Assembly (NCBI GenBank): GCA_903824755.1
Contig: CAIJXW010000066.1
Coordinates: 1-36,063 of the forward strand
Direction: 5' to 3'
DNA length: 36,063 nucleotides
Origin: an uncultured Bacteroidota bacterium
Lineage (GTDB): Bacteria; Bacteroidota; Bacteroidia; Flavobacteriales; Flavobacteriaceae
Both the position numbers and the translations under genes were made by a program. The notes below the pieces were generated by a model that had not been told where the DNA came from, ran no database searches, and saw only the letters and a program-made list of their open reading frames with translations. Below, in pieces: positions 24,295 through 33,747 of this stretch. Each line of letters opens with the position of its first letter. Position 1 is the first letter of the stretch.

Positions 24295-25248
24295 CTACTT
24301 TCTTTTTATTGCTTTTTCGGCAGCAGCTTCAATAGCTTGATTATTTAATTTATATTTTTCCATTAATTGAGCTGGAGTTCCGCTTTCGCCAAAAGTATCT
24401 TGAACTGCAACAAACTCTTGTGGCAAAGGATTATTTAGAGCTAAAACTCTAGAAATACTCTCGCCAAGACCACCAAGAATATTGTGCTCTTCGGCTGTAA
24501 CAACACAACCTGTTTTGGCCACCGATTTCAAAATTGCGGCTTCATCTAGTGGTTTGATGGTGTGAATATTGATAACTTCAGCCGAAATACCTTTGGCTTC
24601 AAGAGCTTCGGCAGCTAATAATGCTTCCCAAACCAAATGGCCTGTTGCAACAATAGTCACATCGGTTCCTTCATTTAATATAATTGCTTTTCCGATTATG
24701 AATGGCTCGTCTGCGGGCATGAAATTTGGCACAACAGGACGGCCAAAACGTAAATATACTGGGCCTTGAAAATTGGCAATTGCTATTGTTGCAGCTTTTG
24801 TTTGGTTGTAGTCGCAGGTATTAATTACGGTCATTCCAGGCAACATTTTCATTAATCCAATATCTTCTAATATCTGGTGAGTAGCTCCATCTTCGCCTAG
24901 AGTTAGCCCCGCATGAGAGGCACAAATTTTCACATTTTTTTCAGAATATGCTACCGATTGTCGAATTTGGTCATATACACGTCCAGTCGAAAAATTGGCA
25001 AATGTCCCAGTAAAAGGTATTTTTCCGCCAATGGTAAGTCCTGCTGCAATTCCAATCATATTTGCTTCGGCAATTCCGATTTGGAAAAAGCGTTCTGGAT
25101 GATTTTTCTTGAAATCATCAAATTTTAAAGAGCCAATTAAATCGGCACAAAGTGCGACAACATTTTCATTAGCTTGACCTAATTCTGTCATTCCAGCTCC
25201 AAAGCCTGAGCGTGTATCTTTACTTCCTGTATTGGTGTATTTTTTCAT
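24295..25248 (-). CDS. Transketolase, C-terminal subunit
   Basis: 317 residues corresponding to the pyrimidine-binding and C-terminal domains of transketolase. The motifs GIAEANMIGIAAGLTIGGKIPFTGTFANF, ASHAGLTLGEDGATHQILEDIGLMK and TAEEHNILGGLGESI are present; the Glu in GIAEAN activates thiamine diphosphate. It works with the N-terminal subunit encoded just upstream in the pentose phosphate pathway. Split transketolase is common in Bacteroidota and archaea. It begins 2 nt after the N-subunit stop. Confidence 0.93.
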   Translation of the reverse strand: MKKYTNTGSKDTRSGFGAGMTELGQANENVVALCADLIGSLKFDDFKKNHPERFFQIGIAEANMIGIAAGLTIGGKIPFTGTFANFSTGRVYDQIRQSVAYSEKNVKICASHAGLTLGEDGATHQILEDIGLMKMLPGMTVINTCDYNQTKAATIAIANFQGPVYLRFGRPVVPNFMPADEPFIIGKAIILNEGTDVTIVATGHLVWEALLAAEALEAKGISAEVINIHTIKPLDEAAILKSVAKTGCVVTAEEHNILGGLGESISRVLALNNPLPQEFVAVQDTFGESGTPAQLMEKYKLNNQAIEAAAEKAIKRK

Positions 25249-25250
25249 AA

Positions 25251-26099
25251 CTAATAATCTCCTAATGTTACTGGGTTTTGATTTAAGGCTGTTTCTAATT
25301 GTGCGTCATTTGGTGCTTTGCCGTGCCACGCATGACTATACATCATATAATCTACACCATTTCCCATCTCGGTATGCAATAATACGCACACTGGTTTTCC
25401 TTTTCCTGTTCTTGATTTTGCATCGGCCATTCCAGAAATAATGGCTTCTATAGCATTTCCTTCTTTAATTTCTAGAACTTCCCAATCGAAAGCTTCAAAT
25501 TTTGCTCGGAGGCTTCCCATCGGTAAAACTTCGTCCGTAGCACCATCAATTTGCTTCCCGTTTACGTCTATTGTTGCAATCAAATTATCAACTTTATAGG
25601 CTGATGCATACATAATTGCTTCCCAGTTTTGACCCTCTTGCAATTCGCCATCACCGTGAAGCGTATAGACTAAGTTCGTGTCGGAGTTCAATTTTTTTGC
25701 TAATGCTGCTCCGATTCCTACTGACAATCCTTGCCCTAACGAGCCTGATGCCATTCGTACTCCAGGCAAGTGGTCATGTGTGGTTGGGTGTCCTTGTAGT
25801 CTGGAATTTATTAATCGAAAAGTGGCTAATTCAGCTACTGGAAAGTAACCGCTTCGTGCCAAAACGCTGTAGAAAACAGGCGAAATGTGACCGTTCGACA
25901 GAAAGAATAAATCTTCGCCTACTCCGTCCATGTCGAAACCAGGTTTCCGATTCAAAATGGATTGATATAATGCCACCAAATATTCGGTACAGCCAAGAGA
26001 ACCTCCTGGGTGGCCTGAATTTACGGCGTGAACCATGCGAAGAATGTCTCTTCTTACTTGAATTGTAAAATCGTTTAGTTGTTGTGTGTTGGGTTTCAT
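25251..26099 (-). CDS. Transketolase, N-terminal subunit
   Basis: 282 residues of the thiamine diphosphate- and magnesium-binding domain. The motifs include HAVNSGHPGGSLGCTEYLVALY, FLSNGHISPVFYS, RMASGSLGQGLSVGIGAALA and HGDGELQEGQNWEAIMYA, with GDG through NVNGKQ forming the cofactor motif. It pairs with the downstream C-terminal subunit, and the two are translated as a tight operon. An alternative call of 1-deoxyxylulose-5-phosphate synthase is unlikely because the halves are separate and this domain lacks the DXS-specific extra segments. Confidence 0.93.
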   Translation of the reverse strand: MKPNTQQLNDFTIQVRRDILRMVHAVNSGHPGGSLGCTEYLVALYQSILNRKPGFDMDGVGEDLFFLSNGHISPVFYSVLARSGYFPVAELATFRLINSRLQGHPTTHDHLPGVRMASGSLGQGLSVGIGAALAKKLNSDTNLVYTLHGDGELQEGQNWEAIMYASAYKVDNLIATIDVNGKQIDGATDEVLPMGSLRAKFEAFDWEVLEIKEGNAIEAIISGMADAKSRTGKGKPVCVLLHTEMGNGVDYMMYSHAWHGKAPNDAQLETALNQNPVTLGDY

Positions 26100-26261
26100 C
26101 TATTGAAGTACTTAGTTTTATTGGCACAAATATAATGAGATATTTATTGTTTTATGCCAAAAAAATCATCCTAGATCGATAAAGTTGTCAAGAAATGTTA
26201 GTAACTGTTTTAGGGTTAGATTTTAGATTTTTTTCTGTGTAATTTTTATCCCTTTTATTTT

Positions 26262-27527
26262 TTATTTCTGCAAAATAAAATCTGTTATTTCCGATATTAA
26301 TTCGGGTGCAAGAGGCAAGTTTGATTTATTATAGGTTGCCATATTTGCTTGACGATCTCCTTCGATAATTATGCAAACATGGTTCATGTTTTCTATAATG
26401 ACCAGTTTTGCGTTTTTGTTTGCTGCCGAAAGTTTTTTAGCTTCATCAACACTTACTTGAATATCGTTTGTTCCCTGAAGGATTAGAACAGGTATTTTTA
26501 GTTTCTGAATTTCGAGTTGTGGGTCACATTTATACCAAGAGATTAAATAAGGTTGCACGCTTTTTCTAAAAAGAGAATTAAAATTAGGATCTACTTTATC
26601 TACTAATTTTCCACTTGATAAGCTATCAATTATTGGAAATGCAATTTCTTGAATTTCTTTTGGTTGGGATTTAAATTGCGTTTTTAAAACTTTGTCAGCT
26701 GATTGTCCTGGACCTGCAATGGAAATGTATTTGTTGGCATTTTTTGCTGCAATCATTCCAATTGTTGAACCTTCGCTATGTCCAATAATTGTAGTTGATG
26801 AAAAGCGTTTGTCTTTTTTTAGTAGTGCTGTCCATTCTTTTGCATCATCGATATAGTTTTCAAAACGGAGGTCTGCTTCGGATAATCCTGCTTCTATACT
26901 GGCAGCAATTCCTCGTTTGTCATAACGAACGGAGGCTATATTTTTTTGTGCTAGTTGGTGAGCAAGTTTTTTGTAAGCATCAGATTTCATCATAGAGTTA
27001 TTGCAATTTCTATCTGTTGGGCCCGAACCTGCAATTATTAATGCTACGGGAATAGTTGAAAACGTTTTTGGAGTTGTGAGTGTTCCGAAGATTTTTCCAG
27101 TTTTGGTTTCTAGTACTATTTCGGTTTCGATAAAGTTTTGATCTATGCTTGATGGCGTTTCTGACACGACTTCATTTTTAGGTTTGGCAAATGATAAATT
27201 CATAGGAAGTACCATTCCTGATTGTTTGAAATTTCCTATAATAATGTTGTTTTTATCCAGAGTTCCTTCATATTCTATTCCAGCATTTGTTATGGAGATT
27301 TTCAAAACTGAATTTTCAAAAGCTGTGTTAGTGACAGGGATTCCAGTTGCTCCCTGGTCGGGGCTATCCATTGTTGATTGATAACCATTTGGGGTTTTGT
27401 TGATGTTAAATACTAGATGTAATTGTGTCCCTTGAACTTCTAATATTCCGTTCCATTGTCCTGAAATGTCTTGCGAAAACGAGAAAGTTGAAATTGTTAA
27501 AAGCAGGAATAGGACTATTTTTTTCAT
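26262..27527 (-). CDS. Secreted alpha/beta hydrolase
   Basis: A 421-residue exported serine hydrolase. The signal peptide ends near residue 18 (FSFSQ). An N-terminal beta-rich region (ISGQWNGILEVQGTQLHLVFNI) comes before the hydrolase domain. The nucleophile motif is GHSEGST (about residue 250), with the acid in VLILQGTNDIQV and a His in ENMNHVC. HKRGIA-like YDKRGIAAS is an oxyanion-side motif. It probably acts in the periplasm on esters or peptides; the substrate is unknown. It stands alone between the transketolase operon and tgt, with the repeat element on its 5' side. Confidence 0.83.
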   Translation of the reverse strand: MKKIVLFLLLTISTFSFSQDISGQWNGILEVQGTQLHLVFNINKTPNGYQSTMDSPDQGATGIPVTNTAFENSVLKISITNAGIEYEGTLDKNNIIIGNFKQSGMVLPMNLSFAKPKNEVVSETPSSIDQNFIETEIVLETKTGKIFGTLTTPKTFSTIPVALIIAGSGPTDRNCNNSMMKSDAYKKLAHQLAQKNIASVRYDKRGIAASIEAGLSEADLRFENYIDDAKEWTALLKKDKRFSSTTIIGHSEGSTIGMIAAKNANKYISIAGPGQSADKVLKTQFKSQPKEIQEIAFPIIDSLSSGKLVDKVDPNFNSLFRKSVQPYLISWYKCDPQLEIQKLKIPVLILQGTNDIQVSVDEAKKLSAANKNAKLVIIENMNHVCIIIEGDRQANMATYNKSNLPLAPELISEITDFILQK

Positions 27528-27629
27528 AATAATTTTGAATTGGGGTCTGTTTTTTAGACGATGCTAATTTAGTTAATTAATATAGATTTAATTTGTTTTG
27601 GCAATAAATAAATGTTGTTTAATTGTGGT

Positions 27630-27735
27630 TTGCGTGAGTGATGGCAGCGGAAATCCTTTTATGTAACGCAGTGGAATAAAAGATTGAAGCGAACAGCACG
27701 ACCGAGTGATACTAGAATGGGTTTCGTTTTCTGAC
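27630..27735. repeat. Dispersed intergenic hairpin repeat, copy 2
   Basis: GATGGCAGCGGAAATCCTTTTA, then AAAAGATTGAAGCGAACAGCACGACC. The hairpin ATC(C)TTTTA / TAAAAGAT surrounds GTAACGCAG. It matches the reverse complement of the element at 1-60 (GGAAATCC, hairpin, AAAGATTG). The rest of the roughly 320-bp gap before tgt holds nothing else I can assign. Confidence 0.6.
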
Positions 27736-27823
27736 TATTTCTGAACGAGGGCACGCCCAAAATAAAATCATAAATTAGCTTTAATTTTTTGGACTATATA
27801 TTAGACTAAATTTCAAATTAGCC

Positions 27824-27831
27824 TATATTTG
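27824..27831 (+). promoter_or_regulatory. -7 element of tgt
   Basis: TATATTTG matches TAnnTTTG and lies 19 nt before the ATG at 27850. The TTG at 27829, formally an upstream start, falls inside this box, so I reject it. Confidence 0.6.
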
Positions 27832-27849
27832 CGACTGAAAAATGTATTT

Positions 27850-28980
27850 ATGAAGTTTGAATTATTAGCAACTGACGCTCAATCGAAGGCAAGAGCGGGG
27901 ACTATCACTACTGATCACGGAACTATTGAAACTCCAATATTTATGCCTGTTGGGACGGTTGCGTCTGTAAAAGGGGTGCATCAGCGGGAGCTAAAAGATG
28001 AAATTAATCCTGATATTATTCTTGGAAATACGTATCATTTATATCTTCGACCGCAAACAGAAATTCTTGAGAAAGCGGGAGGATTGCACAAATTCATGAA
28101 TTGGGACAGGAATATATTGACGGATTCTGGTGGATATCAAGTTTATTCGTTGTCGGCCAATAGAAAAATCAAAGAGGAAGGGGTAAAATTCAAATCGCAT
28201 ATAGATGGTTCGTATCATTTCTTTACGCCCGAAAATGTGATGGAAATTCAGCGTACAATTGGTGCCGATATTATCATGGCTTTTGATGAATGCACGCCCT
28301 ATCCGTGTGATTATCGGTATGCTCAACGGTCGATGCACATGACGCATCGCTGGTTGGATCGGTGTATAAATCATTTGGATAAAGTGCCTTTTAAATATGG
28401 ATATGAGCAAACTTTTTTTCCGATAATTCAAGGAAGTACTTATAAGGATTTACGTCAACAATCGGCCGAATATATAGCAAATGCTGGAGCTCAAGGAAAT
28501 GCAATAGGTGGATTATCCGTTGGAGAACCCGCTGAAGAAATGTATGCAATGACCGAAATTGTAACGGCAATTTTGCCAGAAGACAAGCCCCGATATTTGA
28601 TGGGAGTGGGAACGCCAATTAATATTTTGGAGAATATTGCGTTAGGAATTGATATGTTTGATTGTGTGATGCCCACAAGAAATGCTCGAAACGGAATGTT
28701 GTTTACTGCAAATGGGACTATAAATATTAAAAATAAAAAGTGGGAAGATGATTTTTCGCCTGTTGATGAAATGGGATATACGTTTGTGGACACCGAATAT
28801 ACGAAGGCCTATTTGCGACATTTGTTTGCTGCCAATGAGTATTTGGGCAAACAAATTGCCACGATTCACAATCTTGGATTTTATATGTGGTTGGTTCGTG
28901 AAGCTAGAAAGCATATATTAGCAGGAGATTTCAGGACTTGGAAAGAAATGATGGTAAAGAATATGAGTCAAAGATTATAA
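27850..28980 (+). CDS. tgt: tRNA-guanine transglycosylase without zinc cysteines
   Basis: Exchanges guanine 34 for preQ1 in queuosine tRNAs. 376 residues from ATG 27850. Catalytic residues are kept: Asp92 in LTDSGGYQVYSL and Asp271 in DMFDCVMPTRNARNG. AFDECTPYP and GGLSVGEP are also typical. The zinc site differs: where E. coli and Zymomonas have CxCxxC, this protein has Gly309, Thr311 and Asp314 (VDEMGYTFVDTEYTKAYL), and only the following His (TIHNLGFY, His340) remains. It is therefore predicted to be zinc-free or to bind metal differently. Related Bacteroidota sequences may share this. It precedes an LptF/G permease gene by 6 bp. Confidence 0.93.
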   Translation: MKFELLATDAQSKARAGTITTDHGTIETPIFMPVGTVASVKGVHQRELKDEINPDIILGNTYHLYLRPQTEILEKAGGLHKFMNWDRNILTDSGGYQVYSLSANRKIKEEGVKFKSHIDGSYHFFTPENVMEIQRTIGADIIMAFDECTPYPCDYRYAQRSMHMTHRWLDRCINHLDKVPFKYGYEQTFFPIIQGSTYKDLRQQSAEYIANAGAQGNAIGGLSVGEPAEEMYAMTEIVTAILPEDKPRYLMGVGTPINILENIALGIDMFDCVMPTRNARNGMLFTANGTINIKNKKWEDDFSPVDEMGYTFVDTEYTKAYLRHLFAANEYLGKQIATIHNLGFYMWLVREARKHILAGDFRTWKEMMVKNMSQRL

Positions 28981-28986
28981 ATTTTT

Positions 28987-30069
28987 ATGAAAATAATTGA
29001 CAAATACATTCTAAAACGATATTTGACCACCTTTTCGGTGATGTTATTGTTGTTTGTACCGATTGGTATTGTGATTGATGTATCGGAGAAGGTCAATAAA
29101 ATGATAGAAAACAAGGTTCCGTTTTCCAAAATTGCTGCCTATTATCTGGACTTCACAATATATTTTGCCAATTTACTTTTTCCAATTTTCTTATTTTTAT
29201 CGGTGATTTGGTTCACTTCAAAACTGGCAAATAACACCGAAGTAATTGCGGTTTTAAGCTCTGGAATTTCGTTTACACGTTTTTTACGACCTTTTATTAT
29301 TGGTGCAACTATTGTATCGTTTGTATCTTTATTTGCTGGTTTTTTCTTAGTGCCAAAAGCTAGCGAAGGGTTTTGGAATTTTAGATATAATTACCTAATA
29401 GGAAATGGGAGAGAGGTCGTCAGAGACGATTCTGATGTGTTTAGACAAATTAGCCCAGACGAATATATTTATGTTTCCAATTTTAATATAAATTCTAATA
29501 TGGCTTTTAACTTTACTTATGAAAAGTTTTTAGATCATAAATTAGATTATAAAATTACCGCCAATCGAATTCGATGGAATCCAAAAGACAGTACTTATAT
29601 TCTTTACGGATATTCGAAACGCAAAGTGGGAGAACTCAGTGATGTTATTGAAAACAGAGACAAAGTTGTTCGAAAATTCCCTTTTGATTTGGAAGACTTA
29701 ACACCAACGATATATGTGGCTGAAACACTTTCTTTTGGAGAAATAAATAAATTTATAGAAAAAGAAACCAAACGTGGCAATTCTAATATCAATGTATATT
29801 TAGTGGTTTTGTATAAAAAATATAGCATACCAGTTTCGGCATTTATCCTAACAATAATAGCCGTGGCGGTATCCTCAATGAAACGCCGTGGCGGAATGGG
29901 AGTCAATCTTGCTATCGGAATATTCCTAGCCTTTTCGTTTGTTTTCTTTGATAAAATCTTTGGAGTTCTAGCCGAAAAATCTGCAATTTCACCACTTATA
30001 GCGGTTTGGATACCGAATTTTGTATTTGGAATATTGGCAATTATCTTACTTCGAAATGCTAAACGATAA
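28987..30069 (+). CDS. LptF/LptG-family lipopolysaccharide export permease
   Basis: A 360-residue YjgP/YjgQ membrane protein, part of the inner-membrane complex that extracts lipopolysaccharide for transport to the outer membrane. It opens KIIDKYILKRYLTTFSVMLLLFVP, with three N-terminal membrane segments, a beta-rich periplasmic domain (about residues 130-270) and three C-terminal membrane segments including SMKRRGGMGVNLAIGIFLAFSFVFFDKIF. Whether it is LptF or LptG is not decidable here. It overlaps the next gene by 14 bp. Confidence 0.92.
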   Translation: MKIIDKYILKRYLTTFSVMLLLFVPIGIVIDVSEKVNKMIENKVPFSKIAAYYLDFTIYFANLLFPIFLFLSVIWFTSKLANNTEVIAVLSSGISFTRFLRPFIIGATIVSFVSLFAGFFLVPKASEGFWNFRYNYLIGNGREVVRDDSDVFRQISPDEYIYVSNFNINSNMAFNFTYEKFLDHKLDYKITANRIRWNPKDSTYILYGYSKRKVGELSDVIENRDKVVRKFPFDLEDLTPTIYVAETLSFGEINKFIEKETKRGNSNINVYLVVLYKKYSIPVSAFILTIIAVAVSSMKRRGGMGVNLAIGIFLAFSFVFFDKIFGVLAEKSAISPLIAVWIPNFVFGILAIILLRNAKR

Positions 30070-30937
30070 CCTCAAAAGCTACCTTCATTTACATTTTATT
30101 GTATTTGTTTGGGGATTTACTGCCGTATTAGGAGCCTTAATTTCACTGGACGCGTTGCCATTAGTATGGTTCAGAATGCTTCTGGCCGTGGGATTTATTT
30201 TGATTTATATCGGAATAAAGAAAATCCCGATGAAGGTGCCTCCAAAAACGCTAATTCTATTTCTCCTAGCAGGATTAATCATCGCTTTGCATTGGTTTAC
30301 GTTTTTTAAAGCTATTAAAGTTTCTAATATATCAGTCACATTAGCCTGCCTTTCAACGGGTGCTTTTTTCGCCTCTTTAATGGAGCCTTTTGCTTATGGA
30401 CGAAAAATAATTTGGTATGAAGTTCTTTTTGGACTTATTGTTATTGCGGGATTATATATCATTTTCAAAGTGGAAGGCCGCTATGTTTACGGAATACTTC
30501 TAGCGCTTTCTTCCGCATTTTTGTCGGCATTATTTTCTATTATAAACGGCAAATTTGCCAAAGAATACAATCCAGCTATTATCTCTTTTTATGAATTGCT
30601 TGGTGGCGTGTTATTCTTTTCGGTGTTCTTATTATTTTCTAATAGTTTTGATGCAAACTTTTTTAAAATCTCAAGTTCTGATTGGTTTTATTTAATTATT
30701 TTAAGTACGTTTTGCACAGCCTACGCCTTTATTGCATCAGTTCAAGTCATGAAATTCTTGACGCCCTATACGGTAATGTTGACAATAAATTTAGAACCTA
30801 TTTACGGGATTATACTGGCCGTTATTGTCTTTGAAGATAAAGAAAAAATGAGTTCCGATTTCTATATTGGCGCCCTGATCATTCTATCAACAGTAATTAT
30901 CAATGGGGTTGTAAAATATTATAAGAAGAAAAAATAA
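30056..30937 (+). CDS. EamA/DMT-family transporter
   Basis: A 293-residue membrane protein of ten hydrophobic segments in two EamA repeats, as in the RhaT/YdcZ type drug/metabolite transporter group. The first repeat starts HLHFIVFVWGFTAVLGALISLDALPLVWFRMLLA and the second near GRYVYGILLALSSAFLSALFSI. I choose ATG 30056, which overlaps the permease stop. An upstream ATG at 30020 gives a charged, unlikely N-terminus inside the previous gene. It is probably an inner-membrane exporter or importer of a small metabolite; no substrate is deduced. Confidence 0.87.
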   Translation: MLNDNLKSYLHLHFIVFVWGFTAVLGALISLDALPLVWFRMLLAVGFILIYIGIKKIPMKVPPKTLILFLLAGLIIALHWFTFFKAIKVSNISVTLACLSTGAFFASLMEPFAYGRKIIWYEVLFGLIVIAGLYIIFKVEGRYVYGILLALSSAFLSALFSIINGKFAKEYNPAIISFYELLGGVLFFSVFLLFSNSFDANFFKISSSDWFYLIILSTFCTAYAFIASVQVMKFLTPYTVMLTINLEPIYGIILAVIVFEDKEKMSSDFYIGALIILSTVIINGVVKYYKKKK

Positions 30938-30995
30938 TATCTACATTAAAAATAAAGGATACTAGGAATCCTATCAATTTTGTTCCTTTGAAACG

Positions 30996-31026
30996 TTGCA
31001 ACATATTACATTATAAACTATCTTTG
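30996..31026 (+). promoter_or_regulatory. Promoter of accA
   Basis: TTG at 30996-30998, a 20-bp gap and TATCTTTG at 31019-31026 fit the Bacteroidota consensus. The ATG follows 34 nt later. Confidence 0.75.
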
Positions 31027-31060
31027 CCCCTCGAACAAAAACTAAAAAGGTACACATAAT

Positions 31061-32014
31061 ATGGAATATTTAGATTTTGAACTTCCAATAAAAGAATTAG
31101 AAGACCAATTAGACAAATGTCAGGTAATCGGTCAGGAATCGAATGTAGATGTCACAAACACCTGCAAACAAATCGAAAAAAGACTGGAAGAAACTAAGCA
31201 ACACATCTATAAAAACCTTACGGCTTGGCAGCGTGTCCAACTTTCAAGACACCCAAACCGCCCTTATACTCTTGACCATATTCATGCCCTTTGTGGAGAT
31301 TCATTTCTTGAATTATTTGGAGATAGAAACTTCAAAGATGACAAAGCAATGATTGGTGGATTAGGAAAAATAGGAGGTCAATCGTTTATGATTGTTGGTC
31401 AACAAAAAGGCTTTAACACAAAAACACGTCAATATAGAAACTTCGGAATGGCAAATCCTGAAGGATATAGAAAAGCCTTACGACTGATGAAAATGGCCGA
31501 AAAATTTGGTATTCCAGTCGTAACTTTAATCGATACCCCAGGTGCATATCCTGGACTTGAAGCCGAAGAACGCGGTCAAGGAGAAGCAATTGCCAGAAAT
31601 ATTATCGAAATGATTCGATTGAAAGTGCCTATTATTTCTATAATCGTTGGCGAAGGTGCCTCTGGTGGAGCATTAGGAATTGGGGTTGGAGACCGAGTAT
31701 ATATGTTGGAAAACACGTGGTATTCTGTTATTTCACCTGAATCTTGTTCTTCTATATTGTGGAAAAGCTGGGAATATAAAGAACAAGCGGCAGATGCCCT
31801 AAAGCTAACATCAGCCGATATGAAAAAACAAAAATTAGTTGATGATATTATTCCAGAACCGCTAGGAGGAGCCCATTATGATAGAGAAACTACTTTTAAA
31901 ACCGTAGAAAAATACATACTAAAAGGATATAACGAATTGAAAGACTTATCAACAACCGAGTTAGTTGCCCAAAGAATGGACAAATACAGCAAGATGGGTG
32001 AGTTTAAAGAGTAA
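31061..32014 (+). CDS. accA: Acetyl-CoA carboxylase, carboxyltransferase subunit alpha
   Basis: Transfers the carboxyl group from biotin to acetyl-CoA, with AccD, to make malonyl-CoA for fatty-acid synthesis. At 317 residues it matches the E. coli subunit. Motifs: [14 protein letters not shown] N-terminus, [48 protein letters not shown] and [15 protein letters not shown]. It is a single transcription unit with its own promoter and a strong terminator. Confidence 0.97.
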   Translation: MEYLDFELPIKELEDQLDKCQVIGQESNVDVTNTCKQIEKRLEETKQHIYKNLTAWQRVQLSRHPNRPYTLDHIHALCGDSFLELFGDRNFKDDKAMIGGLGKIGGQSFMIVGQQKGFNTKTRQYRNFGMANPEGYRKALRLMKMAEKFGIPVVTLIDTPGAYPGLEAEERGQGEAIARNIIEMIRLKVPIISIIVGEGASGGALGIGVGDRVYMLENTWYSVISPESCSSILWKSWEYKEQAADALKLTSADMKKQKLVDDIIPEPLGGAHYDRETTFKTVEKYILKGYNELKDLSTTELVAQRMDKYSKMGEFKE

Positions 32015-32030
32015 ATTCTACTAAATAAGC

Positions 32031-32067
32031 AAAAATCCGAAACCCACTCGTTTCGGATTTTTTTTTG
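32031..32067 (+). terminator. Terminator of accA
   Basis: The stem AAATCCGAAAC / GTTTCGGATTT (32033-32043 and 32050-32060) with a T-run after lies 18 nt downstream of the stop. Confidence 0.9.
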
Positions 32068-32141
32068 CTTATTAACAAAAAACACGCACTTATAAACATT
32101 TCTTTGTTATAACTCATTAATTATCTTTTTTATTTTTTTGT

Positions 32142-32149
32142 TACTTTCG
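32142..32149 (+). promoter_or_regulatory. -7 element of dnaB
   Basis: TACTTTCG differs by one base from TAnnTTTG and lies just before the ATG at 32154, leaving an almost leaderless transcript if used. Weak support. Confidence 0.3.
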
Positions 32150-32153
32150 CTTT

Positions 32154-33701
32154 ATGGAAAATCTTACCAATAAATCAGCATACAAAATAGACAAATCGTC
32201 CTTAATCAATCTCGAAAAAGGCAAACTTCCTCCACAAGTACTTGAACTAGAGGAAGCGGTACTTGGTGCGATGATGATTGATAAAAAAGGAGTAGATGAA
32301 GTCATCGATTTATTGCAACCTGATGCTTTTTATAAAGAAGCACACAAACACATTTTTGAAGCCATTTCCCAGCTATTTACAGATTCCCAGCCAATAGATT
32401 TATTGACGGTTTCGGCACAGCTAAAAAAGAATGCCAAACTTGAAATGGCGGGTGGCGATTTCTATCTAATTCAACTAACACAAAAAATATCTTCCTCGGC
32501 ACATATCGAATTTCACTCCAGAATAATTTTGCAAAAATATATTCAGAGAAGTTTGATCAGAATTTCTTCCGAGATTATCGAAGAATCCTATGACGAAACG
32601 ACCGATGTTTTTGATTTGCTAGACAAAGCCGAATCAAAATTATATGAAGTAACGCAAGGAAACATAAAAAGAAGTTCAGAAACAGCACAAAGCCTAGTTA
32701 TTCAGGCCAAAAAAAGGATTGAAGAAATTGCTGGAAAAGAAGGATTAAGCGGAATTGCAACTGGTTTTGAAAGATTAGATAAAATAACTTCTGGTTGGCA
32801 ACCAAGTGATTTAATTATCATTGCAGCCCGACCAGGTATGGGAAAAACAGCATTTGTTCTCTCAATGGCTCGAAATATTGCCATCGATTTTGGACACCCC
32901 GTTGCCTTATTTTCACTAGAAATGTCTTCGGTTCAGCTAATAACGAGATTGATTTCTTCGGAAACAGGATTGTCTTCCGAGAAACTTCGAACGGGTAAAC
33001 TAGAAAAACACGAGTGGGAACAACTCAGTATTAAAGTAAAAAACCTCGAAAAAGCACCCCTATTTATTGATGATTCCCCTTCGCTATCAATTTTTGATTT
33101 ACGAGCAAAATCAAGACGTTTGGCCTCACAACACGGAATAAAATTGATTATTGTAGATTATTTACAATTAATGACTGCTGGAGGAAGCAACGGAAAAGGC
33201 GGAGGAAACAGAGAACAAGAAATTTCAACTATTTCTCGAAATTTAAAAGCATTAGCCAAAGAACTTGGTGTTCCAGTGATTGCATTATCTCAATTATCTC
33301 GTGCTGTTGAAACGCGTGGTTCTAGCAAGCGACCTTTGCTTTCTGACCTTCGGGAATCGGGCGCGATTGAGCAAGATGCCGATATTGTTTCCTTTATTTA
33401 TAGACCAGAATACTACAAAATTGATGAGTGGGACGATGACGAACATTCGCCTACAGAAGGGCAAGCCGAATTTATAATTGCCAAACACAGAAATGGTAGT
33501 TTGGAAAGTATCCGTCTAAAATTTATAGGAAATTTAGGAAAATTCGAGAATCTTGAAGATTATAGTGGCGGTTTTGGTGATTTGCCTTCCAAAATGAATC
33601 ATGACGATAATCCGTTTCAAACCAAGAATCTACCGTCAGCAAACGAAGCTTTTGGAAGCAATTTGAATTCCTTTGAAGAGGATAGCGAAGTGCCATTTTA
33701 A
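32154..33701 (+). CDS. dnaB: Replicative DNA helicase
   Basis: The hexameric helicase that unwinds DNA ahead of the replication fork. 515 residues, intact with no intein. The N-terminal domain begins LPPQVLELEEAVLGAMMID. The RecA-type C-domain has Walker A ARPGMGKTAFVL, Walker B KLIIVDYLQLM, and the end motif SQLSRAVETRGSSKRPLLSDLRESGAIEQDADIVSFIYRPEYY. The acidic C-terminal tail is usual in flavobacteria. Confidence 0.97.
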   Translation: MENLTNKSAYKIDKSSLINLEKGKLPPQVLELEEAVLGAMMIDKKGVDEVIDLLQPDAFYKEAHKHIFEAISQLFTDSQPIDLLTVSAQLKKNAKLEMAGGDFYLIQLTQKISSSAHIEFHSRIILQKYIQRSLIRISSEIIEESYDETTDVFDLLDKAESKLYEVTQGNIKRSSETAQSLVIQAKKRIEEIAGKEGLSGIATGFERLDKITSGWQPSDLIIIAARPGMGKTAFVLSMARNIAIDFGHPVALFSLEMSSVQLITRLISSETGLSSEKLRTGKLEKHEWEQLSIKVKNLEKAPLFIDDSPSLSIFDLRAKSRRLASQHGIKLIIVDYLQLMTAGGSNGKGGGNREQEISTISRNLKALAKELGVPVIALSQLSRAVETRGSSKRPLLSDLRESGAIEQDADIVSFIYRPEYYKIDEWDDDEHSPTEGQAEFIIAKHRNGSLESIRLKFIGNLGKFENLEDYSGGFGDLPSKMNHDDNPFQTKNLPSANEAFGSNLNSFEEDSEVPF

Positions 33702-33732
33702 TTGATTTGCTTCAAAAATTCTATTACCTTTG
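33702..33732 (+). promoter_or_regulatory. Promoter of the secreted amidotransferase-like gene
   Basis: TTG at 33702-33704, a 20-bp gap and TACCTTTG at 33725-33732 fit the Bacteroidota consensus. It lies just after the dnaB stop, 16 nt before the next ATG. Confidence 0.65.
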
Positions 33733-33747
33733 AAATAAAAATTCATA

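Noticed and set aside
25616..26127. ORFs antisense to, or in another frame of, transketolase
   Set aside because: They are shadows of the N-terminal subunit gene, with no recognisable motifs.
27614..27622. TTGTTTAA near 27.6 kb as a third operator copy
   Set aside because: Only eight bases match, with no paired arm, in an A/T-rich gap; it may be chance.
27829..27849. TTG start for tgt
   Set aside because: It lies in the TATATTTG promoter box; the normal Tgt N-terminus begins at ATG 27850.
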